Source of the DNA: SZUA-430 sp964561925
Lineage (GTDB): Bacteria; Pseudomonadota; Alphaproteobacteria; Micropepsales; Micropepsaceae
NCBI GenBank assembly: GCA_964561925.1
Contig: CAZLRW010000006.1
Span: forward strand, 16,049 to 80,048
DNA: 64,000 bases
Reading direction: 5' to 3'
The notes under the pieces are model-generated. The model searched no databases. It saw only the letters and a list, made by a program, of their open reading frames with translations, and was not told the DNA's origin. Shown one piece after another: positions 15,180 to 23,112 of this stretch; within the stretch, counting starts at the first letter, position 1; each line of letters starts with the position of its first letter. Made by a program: the position numbers and the translations under genes.

Positions 15180-16253
15180 CTACCGCCGCGCCTTGTTCTT
15201 CAGGCGCATCACGAAGCCGATCACCTGTGCGACCGCCTTGTAGTGTTCCGCCTTGATCGACTCGTCGACGTCAACGCTGGCATAGAGCGCACGCGCGAGC
15301 GGCGGGTTCTCGACGATAGGCACGTTGTGTTCCTTGCCCACTTCGCGGATTCGAAGCGCGAGCGCATCGACGCCTTTGGCCACGCACACCGGCGCCTGCA
15401 TCTTGCCCGTCTCATAGGCGAGCGCGACGGCATAGTGCGTGGGATTCGTGATGATGACCGACGCCTTCGGCACGTTCGCCATCATGCGCTTGCGCGAGCG
15501 CTCCGAGCGGATGCGCTGCAGTCGCGCCTTGACGGCAGGGTCGCCTTCGCTCTGCTTGTATTCTTCCTTCAGTTCCTGGTGCGACATGCGTAGACGGCGC
15601 AACCGCTCGAAATACTGCCAGCCGTAGTCCGCGATCGCGACGAAGCCGAGCACGGCCAGCGCCGCAAACAGCACCTGCGCGGTCAGCGACTGCACGTGCG
15701 GCAACAGCGCCGCCGCGGGCATCGTGATGAGCCCAAGCACGTCCTCGCGCGCGGGCCACAACACGGCGCCGACGGCGATCGAAGCAATCGCCACCTTGAG
15801 CAGACCCTTCGCAAAATTGACGAGCGCCGCGCGCCCGAACAACCGCTCGAACCCTTTCATCGGGCTCAGCCGAGAAAACTCGGGCTTCAATTTCTCCAGA
15901 CTGAACACCGGCTTGTGCTGAACGAGATGCCCGCCGACGCCCACGAACAGCAGAACGCCGAACGGCACGGCGAGCACCGCCAAGAGCTGCCAGCCCAGCC
16001 CCGCCATCAGCCCGCCCGCCGTCTGCGGGTCGAGCGTGATCTCATGCGGCTGCGAGAGAAACCCCGTCACCATGCCGCGAAGGCCGACCGCCGTCGCCGA
16101 ACCCCACCACAAGATCAGCCCGGTCGCCGCGGCCAGCACCAACCACGCCGCGATGTCGGGCGATTGAACGACGTCGCCCTTCTCTTCGGCGTCCTGCAGC
16201 CGCTTTTGGGTAGGTTGTTCGGTTTTTTGACTGTCGTCGCGATCGTCGGCCAT
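15180..16253 (-). CDS. flhB: Flagellar export switch protein FlhB
   Basis: 357 residues. The charged N-terminus SQKTEQPTQKRLQDAEEKGD is followed by four membrane segments and a cytoplasmic domain with the autocleavage motif NPTH (VIITNPTHYAVAL). Cleavage between Asn and Pro switches the type III export gate from rod/hook to filament substrates. It is the last gene of the flgB-flgC-fliE-fliQ-fliR-flhB operon, 9 bp after fliR. The following 230 bp up to 14946 hold no supported gene. Confidence 0.97.
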   Translation of the reverse strand: MADDRDDSQKTEQPTQKRLQDAEEKGDVVQSPDIAAWLVLAAATGLILWWGSATAVGLRGMVTGFLSQPHEITLDPQTAGGLMAGLGWQLLAVLAVPFGVLLFVGVGGHLVQHKPVFSLEKLKPEFSRLSPMKGFERLFGRAALVNFAKGLLKVAIASIAVGAVLWPAREDVLGLITMPAAALLPHVQSLTAQVLFAALAVLGFVAIADYGWQYFERLRRLRMSHQELKEEYKQSEGDPAVKARLQRIRSERSRKRMMANVPKASVIITNPTHYAVALAYETGKMQAPVCVAKGVDALALRIREVGKEHNVPIVENPPLARALYASVDVDESIKAEHYKAVAQVIGFVMRLKNKARR

Positions 16254-16262
16254 CGGCGCGCT

Positions 16263-17036
16263 CTAATGCGGCACGAACAGCTGCGCCTGGGCCCCGAACG
16301 CCTCCAGGAACCAAAGCATCATCGTCGACAGCGAGAGACCGAGGATCACGAAACCCGCCAGAATGTTGAGCGGCATCGCGATGAAGAACACCTGCAATTG
16401 CGGCATCATGCGCGCGACCACGCCGGCCGCGGCGTAGAGAATGACGCCGAACACCAGGAACGGCGCCGACATCTGCACGCCGGTGAGAAAGAGCCCCGAC
16501 ACGGTCGAGACGGCCAGCGTCATGAAATCCTGCGCGTTCGGGAACTTGCCCGGCGGGAACAGCACGAACGAATGCTCCATCCCCGCGATCAGAAGATGAT
16601 GCAGATTGCTGGCGAAGATCAGCGTGACGGCAAGCAACGACAGGAACATGGAGACGAGCGCGCTCTGCGTGCCCTGCGACGCGTCGAACGTCTGCGCGAA
16701 GGCAAGCCCCGTCTGCGTCGCGATCACATTGCCCGCCACCTGCACCGCGCTCATCGTCATGCGCACGATGAGCCCGATCGCAAGCCCCGTCACGACTTCC
16801 GAGATGATGAGCCCCACCAGCGCCGCCGTCGTCGCGCCGCCCAGCGCCGGGTAGGAACCGGCGACCAACGGCGTCATCACAAGTGTGAGCGCCAGCGCCA
16901 AGATCAGCCGCGCCCGCGGCGGCACCGCCGCCTCGCCGAGCGCAGGCAGCACCATCACCATCGTGCCCACGCGCGCGAAGACGAGCGCGAAGATCGCGAT
17001 GTCGGCGGGCAGGATGTCCTTGAGGTCGACGGTCAT
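16263..17036 (-). CDS. fliR: Flagellar export gate protein FliR
   Basis: 257 residues with six predicted membrane segments and the FliR pattern: an early FARVGTMVMVLPALGE, a central EVVTGLAIGLIVRM, and GVQMSAPFLVFGVI near the C-terminus. It is part of the FliPQR export gate in the flagellar basal body. It follows fliQ by 6 bp and precedes flhB by 9 bp in one operon. Confidence 0.96.
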   Translation of the reverse strand: MTVDLKDILPADIAIFALVFARVGTMVMVLPALGEAAVPPRARLILALALTLVMTPLVAGSYPALGGATTAALVGLIISEVVTGLAIGLIVRMTMSAVQVAGNVIATQTGLAFAQTFDASQGTQSALVSMFLSLLAVTLIFASNLHHLLIAGMEHSFVLFPPGKFPNAQDFMTLAVSTVSGLFLTGVQMSAPFLVFGVILYAAAGVVARMMPQLQVFFIAMPLNILAGFVILGLSLSTMMLWFLEAFGAQAQLFVPH

Positions 17037-17042
17037 GTCGCC

Positions 17043-17306
17043 TCAATGCGCGATGATGTGCTGGACGATCGTGTTCATCAGCCCCGACATCGCCGCCGCC
17101 ATGAACGGCAGCAGCAGAATGACCGCGGCGAAGATCGAAAGAATTTTCGGCACGAAGACGAGCGTCGCCTCCTGCACCTGAGTCAGGGCCTGCAGAATGC
17201 CGATCGCCACACCGACGAAGAGGCCGATCAGCATCACGGGCGCCGCCACCACGACGAGCACCCACGTCGCCTCGCGCGCCAAATCCAGAGCTTCGCCGCC
17301 GGTCAT
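17043..17306 (-). CDS. fliQ: Flagellar export gate protein FliQ
   Basis: 87 residues with two membrane helices and the hallmark GILQALTQVQEATLVFVPKI. It forms the FliPQR channel with FliP and FliR. Length and hydrophobic pattern are normal. It sits 13 bp after fliE in the same operon. Confidence 0.96.
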   Translation of the reverse strand: MTGGEALDLAREATWVLVVVAAPVMLIGLFVGVAIGILQALTQVQEATLVFVPKILSIFAAVILLLPFMAAAMSGLMNTIVQHIIAH

Positions 17307-17319
17307 TGTCGTGTTTCCT

Positions 17320-17631
17320 CTAGATCGGCATCCGCATGATGTCTTGATAGGCCGCGATCACGCGGTCGCGCACGGCGACCACGGTTTCGAGCGTGATCTC
17401 GGCCGCGTTGACCGCGGTCACCACGTCGACGATGTCGCCTTTGCCTTGCACGAGCGTGGCGGCTTTCGTCTCCGCCGCGCGTCCGTTCGCCGTCGCATCG
17501 CCGAGCACGTTCGACAGCATGTCGCCGAACGAAGCGCCGGGTGCTTCGGCCGCGCCTGCGCCCGCCGCCCCGCCGATCTTCGCGGCTTGGGCGTAGGCGT
17601 TGATCGCGGCCGGATTGACGAGGCCTGCCAT
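17320..17631 (-). CDS. fliE: Flagellar hook-basal body adaptor FliE
   Basis: 103 residues. A Gly/Ala-rich N-terminus precedes two helices ending in ETVVAVRDRVIAAYQDIMRM, the conserved FliE C-terminus. It joins the MS ring to the rod. It lies between flgC (11 bp upstream) and fliQ. Confidence 0.93.
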   Translation of the reverse strand: MAGLVNPAAINAYAQAAKIGGAAGAGAAEAPGASFGDMLSNVLGDATANGRAAETKAATLVQGKGDIVDVVTAVNAAEITLETVVAVRDRVIAAYQDIMRMPI

Positions 17632-17642
17632 GGTCTACCGCC

Positions 17643-18053
17643 TTACCGCTTCAACAGATCGACGGTGCGCGCCATCATCGTGCGCGTATTGTCGATCACG
17701 CTGAGGTTCGCTTCGTAGGCGCGCTGCGCCTCGCGCATGTCCATCATCTCGACCAGCGAGTTGACGTTCGGCATCTTCACGTAGCCGCGCTCGTCCGCCG
17801 CCGGATGGCCCGGCATGTATTGCTCGCGGAAGTCCGATTGATCGCTGACGACGCCCTTGACCTTGACGGACGGCGCCCCGGTTGCCCGGTCGAGTTCGTT
17901 CTTGAACACGGGTATTTGCCGGCGATAGGGGTCTTCGTCCGGCTTCGAGGCCGCCGAGTTCGCGTTCGCGAGGTTCTCGGCGATCACCCGCATGCGCTCG
18001 GCCTGCGCGCGCATGCCGGAAGCGGCGATCAGCATCGACTTCATCGTTTCCAT
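17643..18053 (-). CDS. flgC: Flagellar proximal rod protein FlgC
   Basis: 136 residues. The N-terminal rod-protein motif reads ASGMRAQAERMRVIAENLAN and the C-terminal helix RAYEANLSVIDNTRTMMART; both are typical. The ATG at 18053 follows AAGGGTGG. The longer open frame to 18521 is spurious. It lies 17 bp after flgB. Confidence 0.95.
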   Translation of the reverse strand: METMKSMLIAASGMRAQAERMRVIAENLANANSAASKPDEDPYRRQIPVFKNELDRATGAPSVKVKGVVSDQSDFREQYMPGHPAADERGYVKMPNVNSLVEMMDMREAQRAYEANLSVIDNTRTMMARTVDLLKR

Positions 18054-18070
18054 GACACCACCCTTCGTTC

Positions 18071-18478
18071 CTAACCGTGCGGCCCGCCGAGTGCGGTCCG
18101 CCACATCGAGATCATTTTCTTGTAGAGACCGGCCGCTTCCGCATAGGCGAGCTGCGTCTCGGCCACCTTCATCGCTTGCTCTTCGAGCACGACGGAGTTG
18201 CCGTCCGGCGAGGTCTGCGAGCCCGGCGCCGCGACCGTGCGGAACGCGCCGCTCGCAGCCGCCGCCGGCGCGTGCACGTGGCGCGCATGCGTCGTCTGCA
18301 TCTGGGCGCCGCGCGCCGCCGACACCAGCTTTGCGAAGTCCGCCGCCTTCAGATCGCGCGCTTCGAAGCCCGGTGTCGACGCGTTCGCGATGTTGCGCGC
18401 AAGCACGTCCTGGCGGTTGCCCAACCAGGCCATCTTCTTCTGCAGCAGTCCGAAGATCGGTATGTCGGCGAAGCTCAT
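18071..18478 (-). CDS. flgB: Flagellar proximal rod protein FlgB
   Basis: 135 residues with the rod signature ARNIANASTPGFEARDL at about 27-43 and the C-terminal helix ETQLAYAEAAGLYKKMISMW. It is the first gene of the operon running to flhB. Its promoter region contains a CtrA box and an FlbD-like palindrome. Confidence 0.95.
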   Translation of the reverse strand: MSFADIPIFGLLQKKMAWLGNRQDVLARNIANASTPGFEARDLKAADFAKLVSAARGAQMQTTHARHVHAPAAAASGAFRTVAAPGSQTSPDGNSVVLEEQAMKVAETQLAYAEAAGLYKKMISMWRTALGGPHG

Positions 18479-18516
18479 GTTCTACCCGTCGTGTACGGAC
18501 GATCCGTTTCAAGACG

Positions 18517-18529
18517 GGCAAGTTTTGCC
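18517..18529. promoter_or_regulatory. FlbD (ftr)-like palindrome in the flgB-fliO promoter region
   Basis: GGCAA-GTT-TTGCC is a 13-bp palindrome 38 bp upstream of flgB. The 13-mer AAGTTTTGCCGGG (18520-18532) recurs identically at 41943-41955 upstream of the second flagellin. A half-matching GGGAAAAATCTGCCG lies at 18638-18652. FlbD, with FliX, acts through GGCAA/TTGCC-type elements at class II and III flagellar promoters in Caulobacter; the assignment here is by similarity. Confidence 0.5.
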
Positions 18530-18539
18530 GGGAATACGC

Positions 18540-18554
18540 TTAAAGTGAGTTTAA
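18540..18554. promoter_or_regulatory. CtrA box between flgB and fliO operons
   Basis: TTAA-AGTGAGT-TTAA is an exact TTAA-N7-TTAA CtrA site on both strands. It lies 62 bp upstream of flgB and serves a class II flagellar operon, the known CtrA target class. Confidence 0.75.
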
Positions 18555-18655
18555 GACGGCCGCGAATATTCGCAGCCTTAACCGCGCGCATGGCTGCCGA
18601 GAGCGAAAAGCGGTCCCGCGTTTACCCGGCGCTAACCGGGAAAAATCTGCCGCTG

Positions 18656-18670
18656 TTTAGCCCGACTTAA
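18656..18670 (+). promoter_or_regulatory. CtrA-like box upstream of fliO
   Basis: TTTA-GCCCGAC-TTAA differs from the CtrA consensus at one base and lies 46 bp before the fliO start, a position suited to the -35 region of a CtrA-activated promoter. Confidence 0.5.
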
Positions 18671-18715
18671 GGTTAGCGCCTCATCTTTGCGGCCATAGAC
18701 GCGAACGAGACAACG

Positions 18716-19045
18716 ATGGATCCGACCGACTATTTGCGCTTTGCCGCCGCGCTGATCTTCGTCCTGGCGCTGATCGGCGCCGCAGCCTTCGCACTGCGCG
18801 CCTTCGGCTTCATGTCGCTGGGCACCCGCCGCCCCGGCGAACGCCGCCTGAACGTGGTCGAGACGTTGATGCTCGACGCGCGCCGCCGCCTCGTCATCGT
18901 GCGCCGCGACGACAAGGAACATCTTCTCCTTCTGTCCGCCCAGGGCGAGACCGTGCTCGAGAACGGCATCGACGCGCTCGTCGTGCCCGAGCCGCAGCTG
19001 ACCGGATCGAGCTTCGTCACCATCAAGACGGAACAGCGCCTGTGA
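18716..19045 (+). CDS. fliO: Flagellar biosynthesis protein FliO
   Basis: 109 residues. One membrane segment (about 8-30, FAAALIFVLALIGAAAFALR) is followed by a small cytoplasmic domain with RRLNVVETLMLDARRRLVIV, the typical FliO core. FliO helps assemble the FliP ring. The stop overlaps the GTG start of fliP, so the two are translationally coupled. Confidence 0.88.
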   Translation: MDPTDYLRFAAALIFVLALIGAAAFALRAFGFMSLGTRRPGERRLNVVETLMLDARRRLVIVRRDDKEHLLLLSAQGETVLENGIDALVVPEPQLTGSSFVTIKTEQRL

Positions 19046-19776
19046 AGACGGTCCTCTACGCGCTTCTGGCGCTTGGCGCGCTCGCACTCGCGATCGAACC
19101 CGCCGCCGCCCAACAGGTCACGCTCGACCTCGGCAAGGGCAACGGCATGACCGAGCGCCTCATCCAAATCGTGGCCCTGGTCACGATCTTGAGCGTGGCC
19201 CCCTCGATCTTGATCATGGTGACGAGCTTCGTGCGCATCGTCGTCGTGCTCTCGCTCTTGCGCACCGCGATCGGCATCCAGCAGAGCCCGCCGAACAGCG
19301 TGATTATCGCGCTGGCGCTCTTCCTGACCGCCTTCATCATGGGTCCGACGTTCGAAAGCGCCTACAAGGACGGCATCGCGCCCCTGATGGCCGAGGAAGT
19401 CGAGGCCGCCGAAGCGTTCGAGAAGACGACCGCGCCGGTCGCGGCCTTCATGTTGAAGCACGTGCGCGAAAGCGACCTTCAACTGTTCTTCAATCTCGCC
19501 AAGCAGACGCCGCCAGCGACGCCGGACGCGACGCCGCTGCGCATTCTGATTCCCGCCTTCATGATCAGCGAGCTGAGGCGTGCGTTCGAAATCGGCTTCC
19601 TGCTGTTCATCCCGTTCCTGATCATCGACCTCGTCGTCGCCTCGCTCTTGATGGCGATGGGCATGATGATGCTGCCCCCGGTGACGATCTCGCTGCCGTT
19701 CAAGCTGATCTTCTTCGTCCTCGTCGACGGCTGGGCCCTCGTCGCCGGCAGCCTCGTCCAAAGCTACTCGGGCTGA
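19042..19776 (+). CDS. fliP: Flagellar export gate protein FliP
   Basis: 244 residues with a cleavable signal peptide (ending near EPAAAQQ), four membrane segments and FliP motifs MVTSFVRIVVVLSLLRTAIG, QSPPNSVI and FMISELRRAFEIGFLLFIPF. It forms the core pentamer of the export gate. It starts with GTG at 19042, overlapping the fliO stop by 4 bp. Confidence 0.97.
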   Translation: MKTVLYALLALGALALAIEPAAAQQVTLDLGKGNGMTERLIQIVALVTILSVAPSILIMVTSFVRIVVVLSLLRTAIGIQQSPPNSVIIALALFLTAFIMGPTFESAYKDGIAPLMAEEVEAAEAFEKTTAPVAAFMLKHVRESDLQLFFNLAKQTPPATPDATPLRILIPAFMISELRRAFEIGFLLFIPFLIIDLVVASLLMAMGMMMLPPVTISLPFKLIFFVLVDGWALVAGSLVQSYSG

Positions 19777-19804
19777 CGCTCGGGCGCTTTGCGTGGCCCT
19801 TGTC

Positions 19805-20119
19805 TCACTTTGGCGGTTTGATCAGTCGGTAAAGGTCTCGACTGCCGTCGACCACGCGCCAGACGTAGATGCCATCGCCGGTCTCGCGCGGTTCATAGAA
19901 CACTACCCATCTCAGAACGACAAAACTTCGTGGCTGACCTTCGAGGTCGTCGCGAACGCGGCCAAGCAGCGGTGACTCGGCCAACGATTCGAGCGTCTCC
20001 TCCACTCGTTCGAACACGGAGACAGCACGCTCCACGCCGCTCTGGTGCGCCAGATAGGAGAATATAGCGTCCAAGTCGGCGTCGGCCGCTCGAGAAAGCA
20101 GGTAACGCCGCTTCGCCAC
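19805..20119 (-). CDS. ParE/RelE-family toxin
   Basis: About 104 residues from the GTG at 20119, which lies 7 bp past the antitoxin stop. The N-terminal SRAADADLDAIFSYLAHQSG, the middle LAESPLLGRVRDDL and the C-terminal YVWRVVDGSRDLYRLI match the ParE branch of the RelE superfamily, whose members poison DNA gyrase. A longer start at 20182 would overlap the antitoxin by 56 bp and is less likely. It is co-transcribed with the upstream antitoxin. Confidence 0.75.
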   Translation of the reverse strand: MAKRRYLLSRAADADLDAIFSYLAHQSGVERAVSVFERVEETLESLAESPLLGRVRDDLEGQPRSFVVLRWVVFYEPRETGDGIYVWRVVDGSRDLYRLIKPPK

Positions 20120-20126
20120 GACACGT

Positions 20127-20348
20127 CTAGCGAGATTTGAGTCGCTGTTGCTGCCGTATCCGCTTGGCGCCGTCGGCGGCAATCTCCTTCACGGAACGGC
20201 GCGAATGAATGCCCTTCTGAATCTCGCTGCGGGCTTTCTTGATCGAAGCGTTGAGATCGTCCTCCCGCTCCGCGACAAGCGCGTCCACGTCGGTCTCAGC
20301 AAAGCCGCGACGCCGAGCAGCAGGTTTTCCTTTTGCTTCCGAATTCAT
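20127..20348 (-). CDS. Probable antitoxin of the ParE-type module
   Basis: 73 residues, charged and helical (ERE, KKARSEIQKGIHSRRSVKEI). It precedes the toxin gene by 7 bp on the same strand, the usual order of a type II module. AGGATGAAGC lies directly before the ATG. The DNA-binding fold is not recognisable, so antitoxin function is inferred from position. Confidence 0.6.
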   Translation of the reverse strand: MNSEAKGKPAARRRGFAETDVDALVAEREDDLNASIKKARSEIQKGIHSRRSVKEIAADGAKRIRQQQRLKSR

Positions 20349-20376
20349 GCTTCATCCTATCGGGAAGCTCAGTGTG

Positions 20377-22203
20377 CTACAAGCGGGCACGCGACGCGCG
20401 AGAGCTTGTGATCGCTGCCGCCGGCTCGCGCAACGCCTCCGCCCGCTCCGTCACCAGCCGCCCGATATGCGCCGCGATCCGCTGCGCGCCGCGGCCGTCG
20501 ACGTTCATGCGGCCGGCTTTCGCCATGGCCCGCCGCCGCACCGCATCCTCGAGCAACGCCTCCACCGCTTCCGCGATGTCGCCCTCACGTACCCGCGCGG
20601 CCAATCCCAACGACTGACCCATGCCCGCACGTTCGAACGCGGACGCCGATGCGGCATGATCCTCCGTCAAGCACAGATAGAGCGCCGGCACGCCGAGCGC
20701 GGCGAGCTCGTAGGCCGTGACGCCGAAACTGACGAGCCCGAGATCGGCCTCGCTCATCAGCCGCGGCAGATCGTTCGGACTGCGCACGATCGAAAACCGC
20801 GGCGCAAGACGCGCGACCTCGGCCTCGAGCCGCGCCTCCGCGCCAGGCCCGATCACGACCGTCGCATCGAATTTCGGCGCGAGCGCGTTCAGCGCGCGCA
20901 CCGCGACCCGCGTCAATCCTTGCGGATCCGAGCCGCCCATCGACACGACGATGCGCGGCCGCCCTTCGCGCCGCGCGAACGGCGGCATGGTCTCTTGCCC
21001 CAGCACGACCCATTCCCAACCGACATAGGGTTCGGCTTCCGCACCTTCCCAATTCATCTGAAAGACCTGCGGCACCGGCGGATAGAACGAAGCGTCCGCC
21101 GCCAATCGCCGCGCGCTCGCATCGTCGATCAGCGCGACGATCGTGTCCGCCCCGCGCAGGCGCAACACCGCCGTGGCCGAAAGGTCGCTGCGAATGTCGA
21201 GCACGGTCGCGACCGGCGTGTACGTCTCGACGAGCCCGAGCAGCCAATCGATCTCCGTCGCGTCGCGAGGCAGCGTGTCGACGGCAAACCCTTCCGCGCG
21301 CACCGGCTCGACCGCAAGCGCATCGTCGCGCATCGCAAAGCGCACGCCGAAGCCTTGCCGGTCGCGCAACGCGCGCGCAACGCTGAGGCAGCGCCGCACA
21401 TGCCCGAGCCCGATCTGCGCCCCGCCGTCGCAACGCACGATCACGGTGCCGCTCTGCGCGGTTGCGGCCTTCTGCTGCACATGCGCGTTGAGGTCGAGCA
21501 AGGCGGGCTCCCGGTTCAACAGCGCCACGAGATCGGTCAGCGTCGCCTCGCCCGCTTGCGCGTGCAGCCGCTCATAAATCGTTTCGATGAACGTCACGTC
21601 GGCGGGTGTATCGACCGAGAGCCGCGCGCCCTTGAAGCGCCACTTCCCCGGCAGGTCGATCTGCGCCACCTTAACGAAATCCGGATGAAGCTTGAAATAG
21701 GCCGACACGTGCTCGCGCGCGACCGGATCGTCGTGCGCCTTGACGACGAGCTTGTCCAGCGCCCAGCGCGTCATCGGATCGGCGCCGTCGTGGATCGCCG
21801 ACAGCCCCGGCTTCAGCATCACGAAGTCCGCCTGATGGCGCATCAGCTCGCGGATCAGATGATCGACGAATCCCGCATCGACCAGCGGCGCGTCCGCGTT
21901 CACCCGCACGATGATGTCGGGATCGATCGTGTGCGCGGCCAGCGCAAAGCGGCCGAGCACATCGTCCTCCGGCCCGCGCACCACAATCGCGCCTTGCGCC
22001 TCGGCGTACGCGGCCAGCGTGTCGTCCGCCGGATCGCTCGTCGTCGCGACGCAGATCGTCGTGATCAGCTCGGACTTCCGCAAGCGGTGCAGAATGTGCC
22101 AGAGCAAAGGCTGCCCCACGATCGGCTTCAACACTTTGCCAGGCAGGCGCGTCGAACGCATGCGCGCCTGAACGACGGCGGCAATGTGCGATTTCTTGGT
22201 CAT
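20377..22203 (-). CDS. Fused SpsF-type cytidylyltransferase / PseG-type hydrolase
   Basis: 608 residues in two halves. Residues 1 to about 235 are an SpsF-like cytidylyltransferase (VVQARMRSTRLPGKVLKPIV, then IIVRVNADAPLVDAGFVDHL), which would activate a nonulosonic acid as its CMP sugar. Residues about 250-590 are PseG/SpsG-like: CDGGAQIGLGHVRRCLSVAR carries the catalytic His, and VSMGGSDPQG and FGVTAYELAALGVPALYLCL complete the GT-B-like fold. PseG removes UDP from the 2,4-diacetamido sugar. In Caulobacter these two steps are separate (FlmC, FlmD). The gene lies 3 bp past the NeuB-like stop and is co-transcribed with it. Confidence 0.85.
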   Translation of the reverse strand: MTKKSHIAAVVQARMRSTRLPGKVLKPIVGQPLLWHILHRLRKSELITTICVATTSDPADDTLAAYAEAQGAIVVRGPEDDVLGRFALAAHTIDPDIIVRVNADAPLVDAGFVDHLIRELMRHQADFVMLKPGLSAIHDGADPMTRWALDKLVVKAHDDPVAREHVSAYFKLHPDFVKVAQIDLPGKWRFKGARLSVDTPADVTFIETIYERLHAQAGEATLTDLVALLNREPALLDLNAHVQQKAATAQSGTVIVRCDGGAQIGLGHVRRCLSVARALRDRQGFGVRFAMRDDALAVEPVRAEGFAVDTLPRDATEIDWLLGLVETYTPVATVLDIRSDLSATAVLRLRGADTIVALIDDASARRLAADASFYPPVPQVFQMNWEGAEAEPYVGWEWVVLGQETMPPFARREGRPRIVVSMGGSDPQGLTRVAVRALNALAPKFDATVVIGPGAEARLEAEVARLAPRFSIVRSPNDLPRLMSEADLGLVSFGVTAYELAALGVPALYLCLTEDHAASASAFERAGMGQSLGLAARVREGDIAEAVEALLEDAVRRRAMAKAGRMNVDGRGAQRIAAHIGRLVTERAEALREPAAAITSSRASRARL

Positions 22204-22206
22204 GAT

Positions 22207-23085
22207 CTAAGCAGCCTCGGGGCGCCACGTGCGCCGAATGTGTGTGAGCGGACGCATGCCGTCCTGAGGGTCGGCACGCCAGTCGCGATCGGGAAGTTCG
22301 GACGGCAGCGGTTCCTTCACGCCCGTGCCGTCTGCACGTTCGCCCGCGCGCACCATCGCGATGACGGGCGCCATCTCGTGCGGCAGCCAGCAATGCCCCG
22401 CCGCATACTCCGCGCCCGTCGCGTCGAGATCGAGATGGAACTCGACCATCGGCGCCCGAAATTTTGAAACCGCGCGCAGGATCACGCCCGGGGACACGGT
22501 GTGATCGGACCAGCCGCAGGGATACCCGGTCGCCGCAGCGATCGTTTCGATCGCGGCGAGGTTCGCCTCTTCGGGCGGCGTCGGATAGGCCGACACGGTG
22601 TGAAGCAGCGTCACCTGGCGCGCGCCGTGCCGGCGCAGGACCTCGGCCGCGTGTTTGATCTCGCCGATCGTCGCCATGCCGGTCGAGAGAATCACGGGCT
22701 TGCCCGTTTCCGCGCACGCGGCAAGCAACGCATCCCACATCAACTCGTAGGATGCGATCTTGTAGGCGTCGACGTGGGGCCGCAATTCCTCGACCGCCTT
22801 CAAATAGAACGGCGTGCACATGAACTGCACGCCCCGCGCCCGGCAGCGTTCGGCGATCGCCGGCAGAAACGAGACCGGCAGTTCCCAGTCCCGCCGCGCG
22901 CGATGCTTGGCGCTTTGCGCCAGAATCTCGGGCGCGAACATCTCGTCGATCTTGAACAGCTGAAACTTGACCGCGCCGCACCCGATCTCGGCCGCCCGGT
23001 CGATGAACGCGAACGCCCGCGTCAGATCGCGATCGTGATTGCTCGACACCTCGGCAATGAAGAGGCAGTCCATCCCCGAAACCAT
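22207..23085 (-). CDS. NeuB/PseI-family nonulosonic acid synthase
   Basis: 292 residues. The NeuB barrel motifs are visible: EVSSNH, FMCTPFYLKAVEEL, YKIASYELM, VILSTGMATIGEI, HTVSAYPTPPEEANL and GWSDHTVSPG. It would condense phosphoenolpyruvate with a 2,4-diacetamido hexose to a nine-carbon acid. It lacks the C-terminal SAF (antifreeze-like) domain of NeuB/PseI proteins, which are usually about 340-350 residues. The motif normally EKHFTLDK reads EFHLDLDATG. The start may be 23085 or the in-frame ATG at 23073. It is first in a two-gene minus-strand operon with the fused gene. Confidence 0.83.
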   Translation of the reverse strand: MVSGMDCLFIAEVSSNHDRDLTRAFAFIDRAAEIGCGAVKFQLFKIDEMFAPEILAQSAKHRARRDWELPVSFLPAIAERCRARGVQFMCTPFYLKAVEELRPHVDAYKIASYELMWDALLAACAETGKPVILSTGMATIGEIKHAAEVLRRHGARQVTLLHTVSAYPTPPEEANLAAIETIAAATGYPCGWSDHTVSPGVILRAVSKFRAPMVEFHLDLDATGAEYAAGHCWLPHEMAPVIAMVRAGERADGTGVKEPLPSELPDRDWRADPQDGMRPLTHIRRTWRPEAA

Positions 23086-23087
23086 CC

Positions 23088-23103
23088 GTAAACGCCCGTT
23101 AAC
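23088..23103. promoter_or_regulatory. CtrA-like box between NeuB-like gene and methyltransferase
   Basis: GTAA-ACGCCCG-TTAAC differs by one base from TTAA-N7-TTAAC. It fills most of the 27-bp gap between the two divergent sugar operons. The gap is too short for two independent full promoters, so the plus-strand start may be further downstream (GTG at 23161). Confidence 0.4.
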
Positions 23104-23112
23104 CAATTCTAA

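Noticed and set aside
15696..17339. 547-residue frame opposite flhB, fliR and fliQ
   Set aside because: Arg/His-rich composition and exact antisense overlap with three solid flagellar genes; a high-GC shadow frame.
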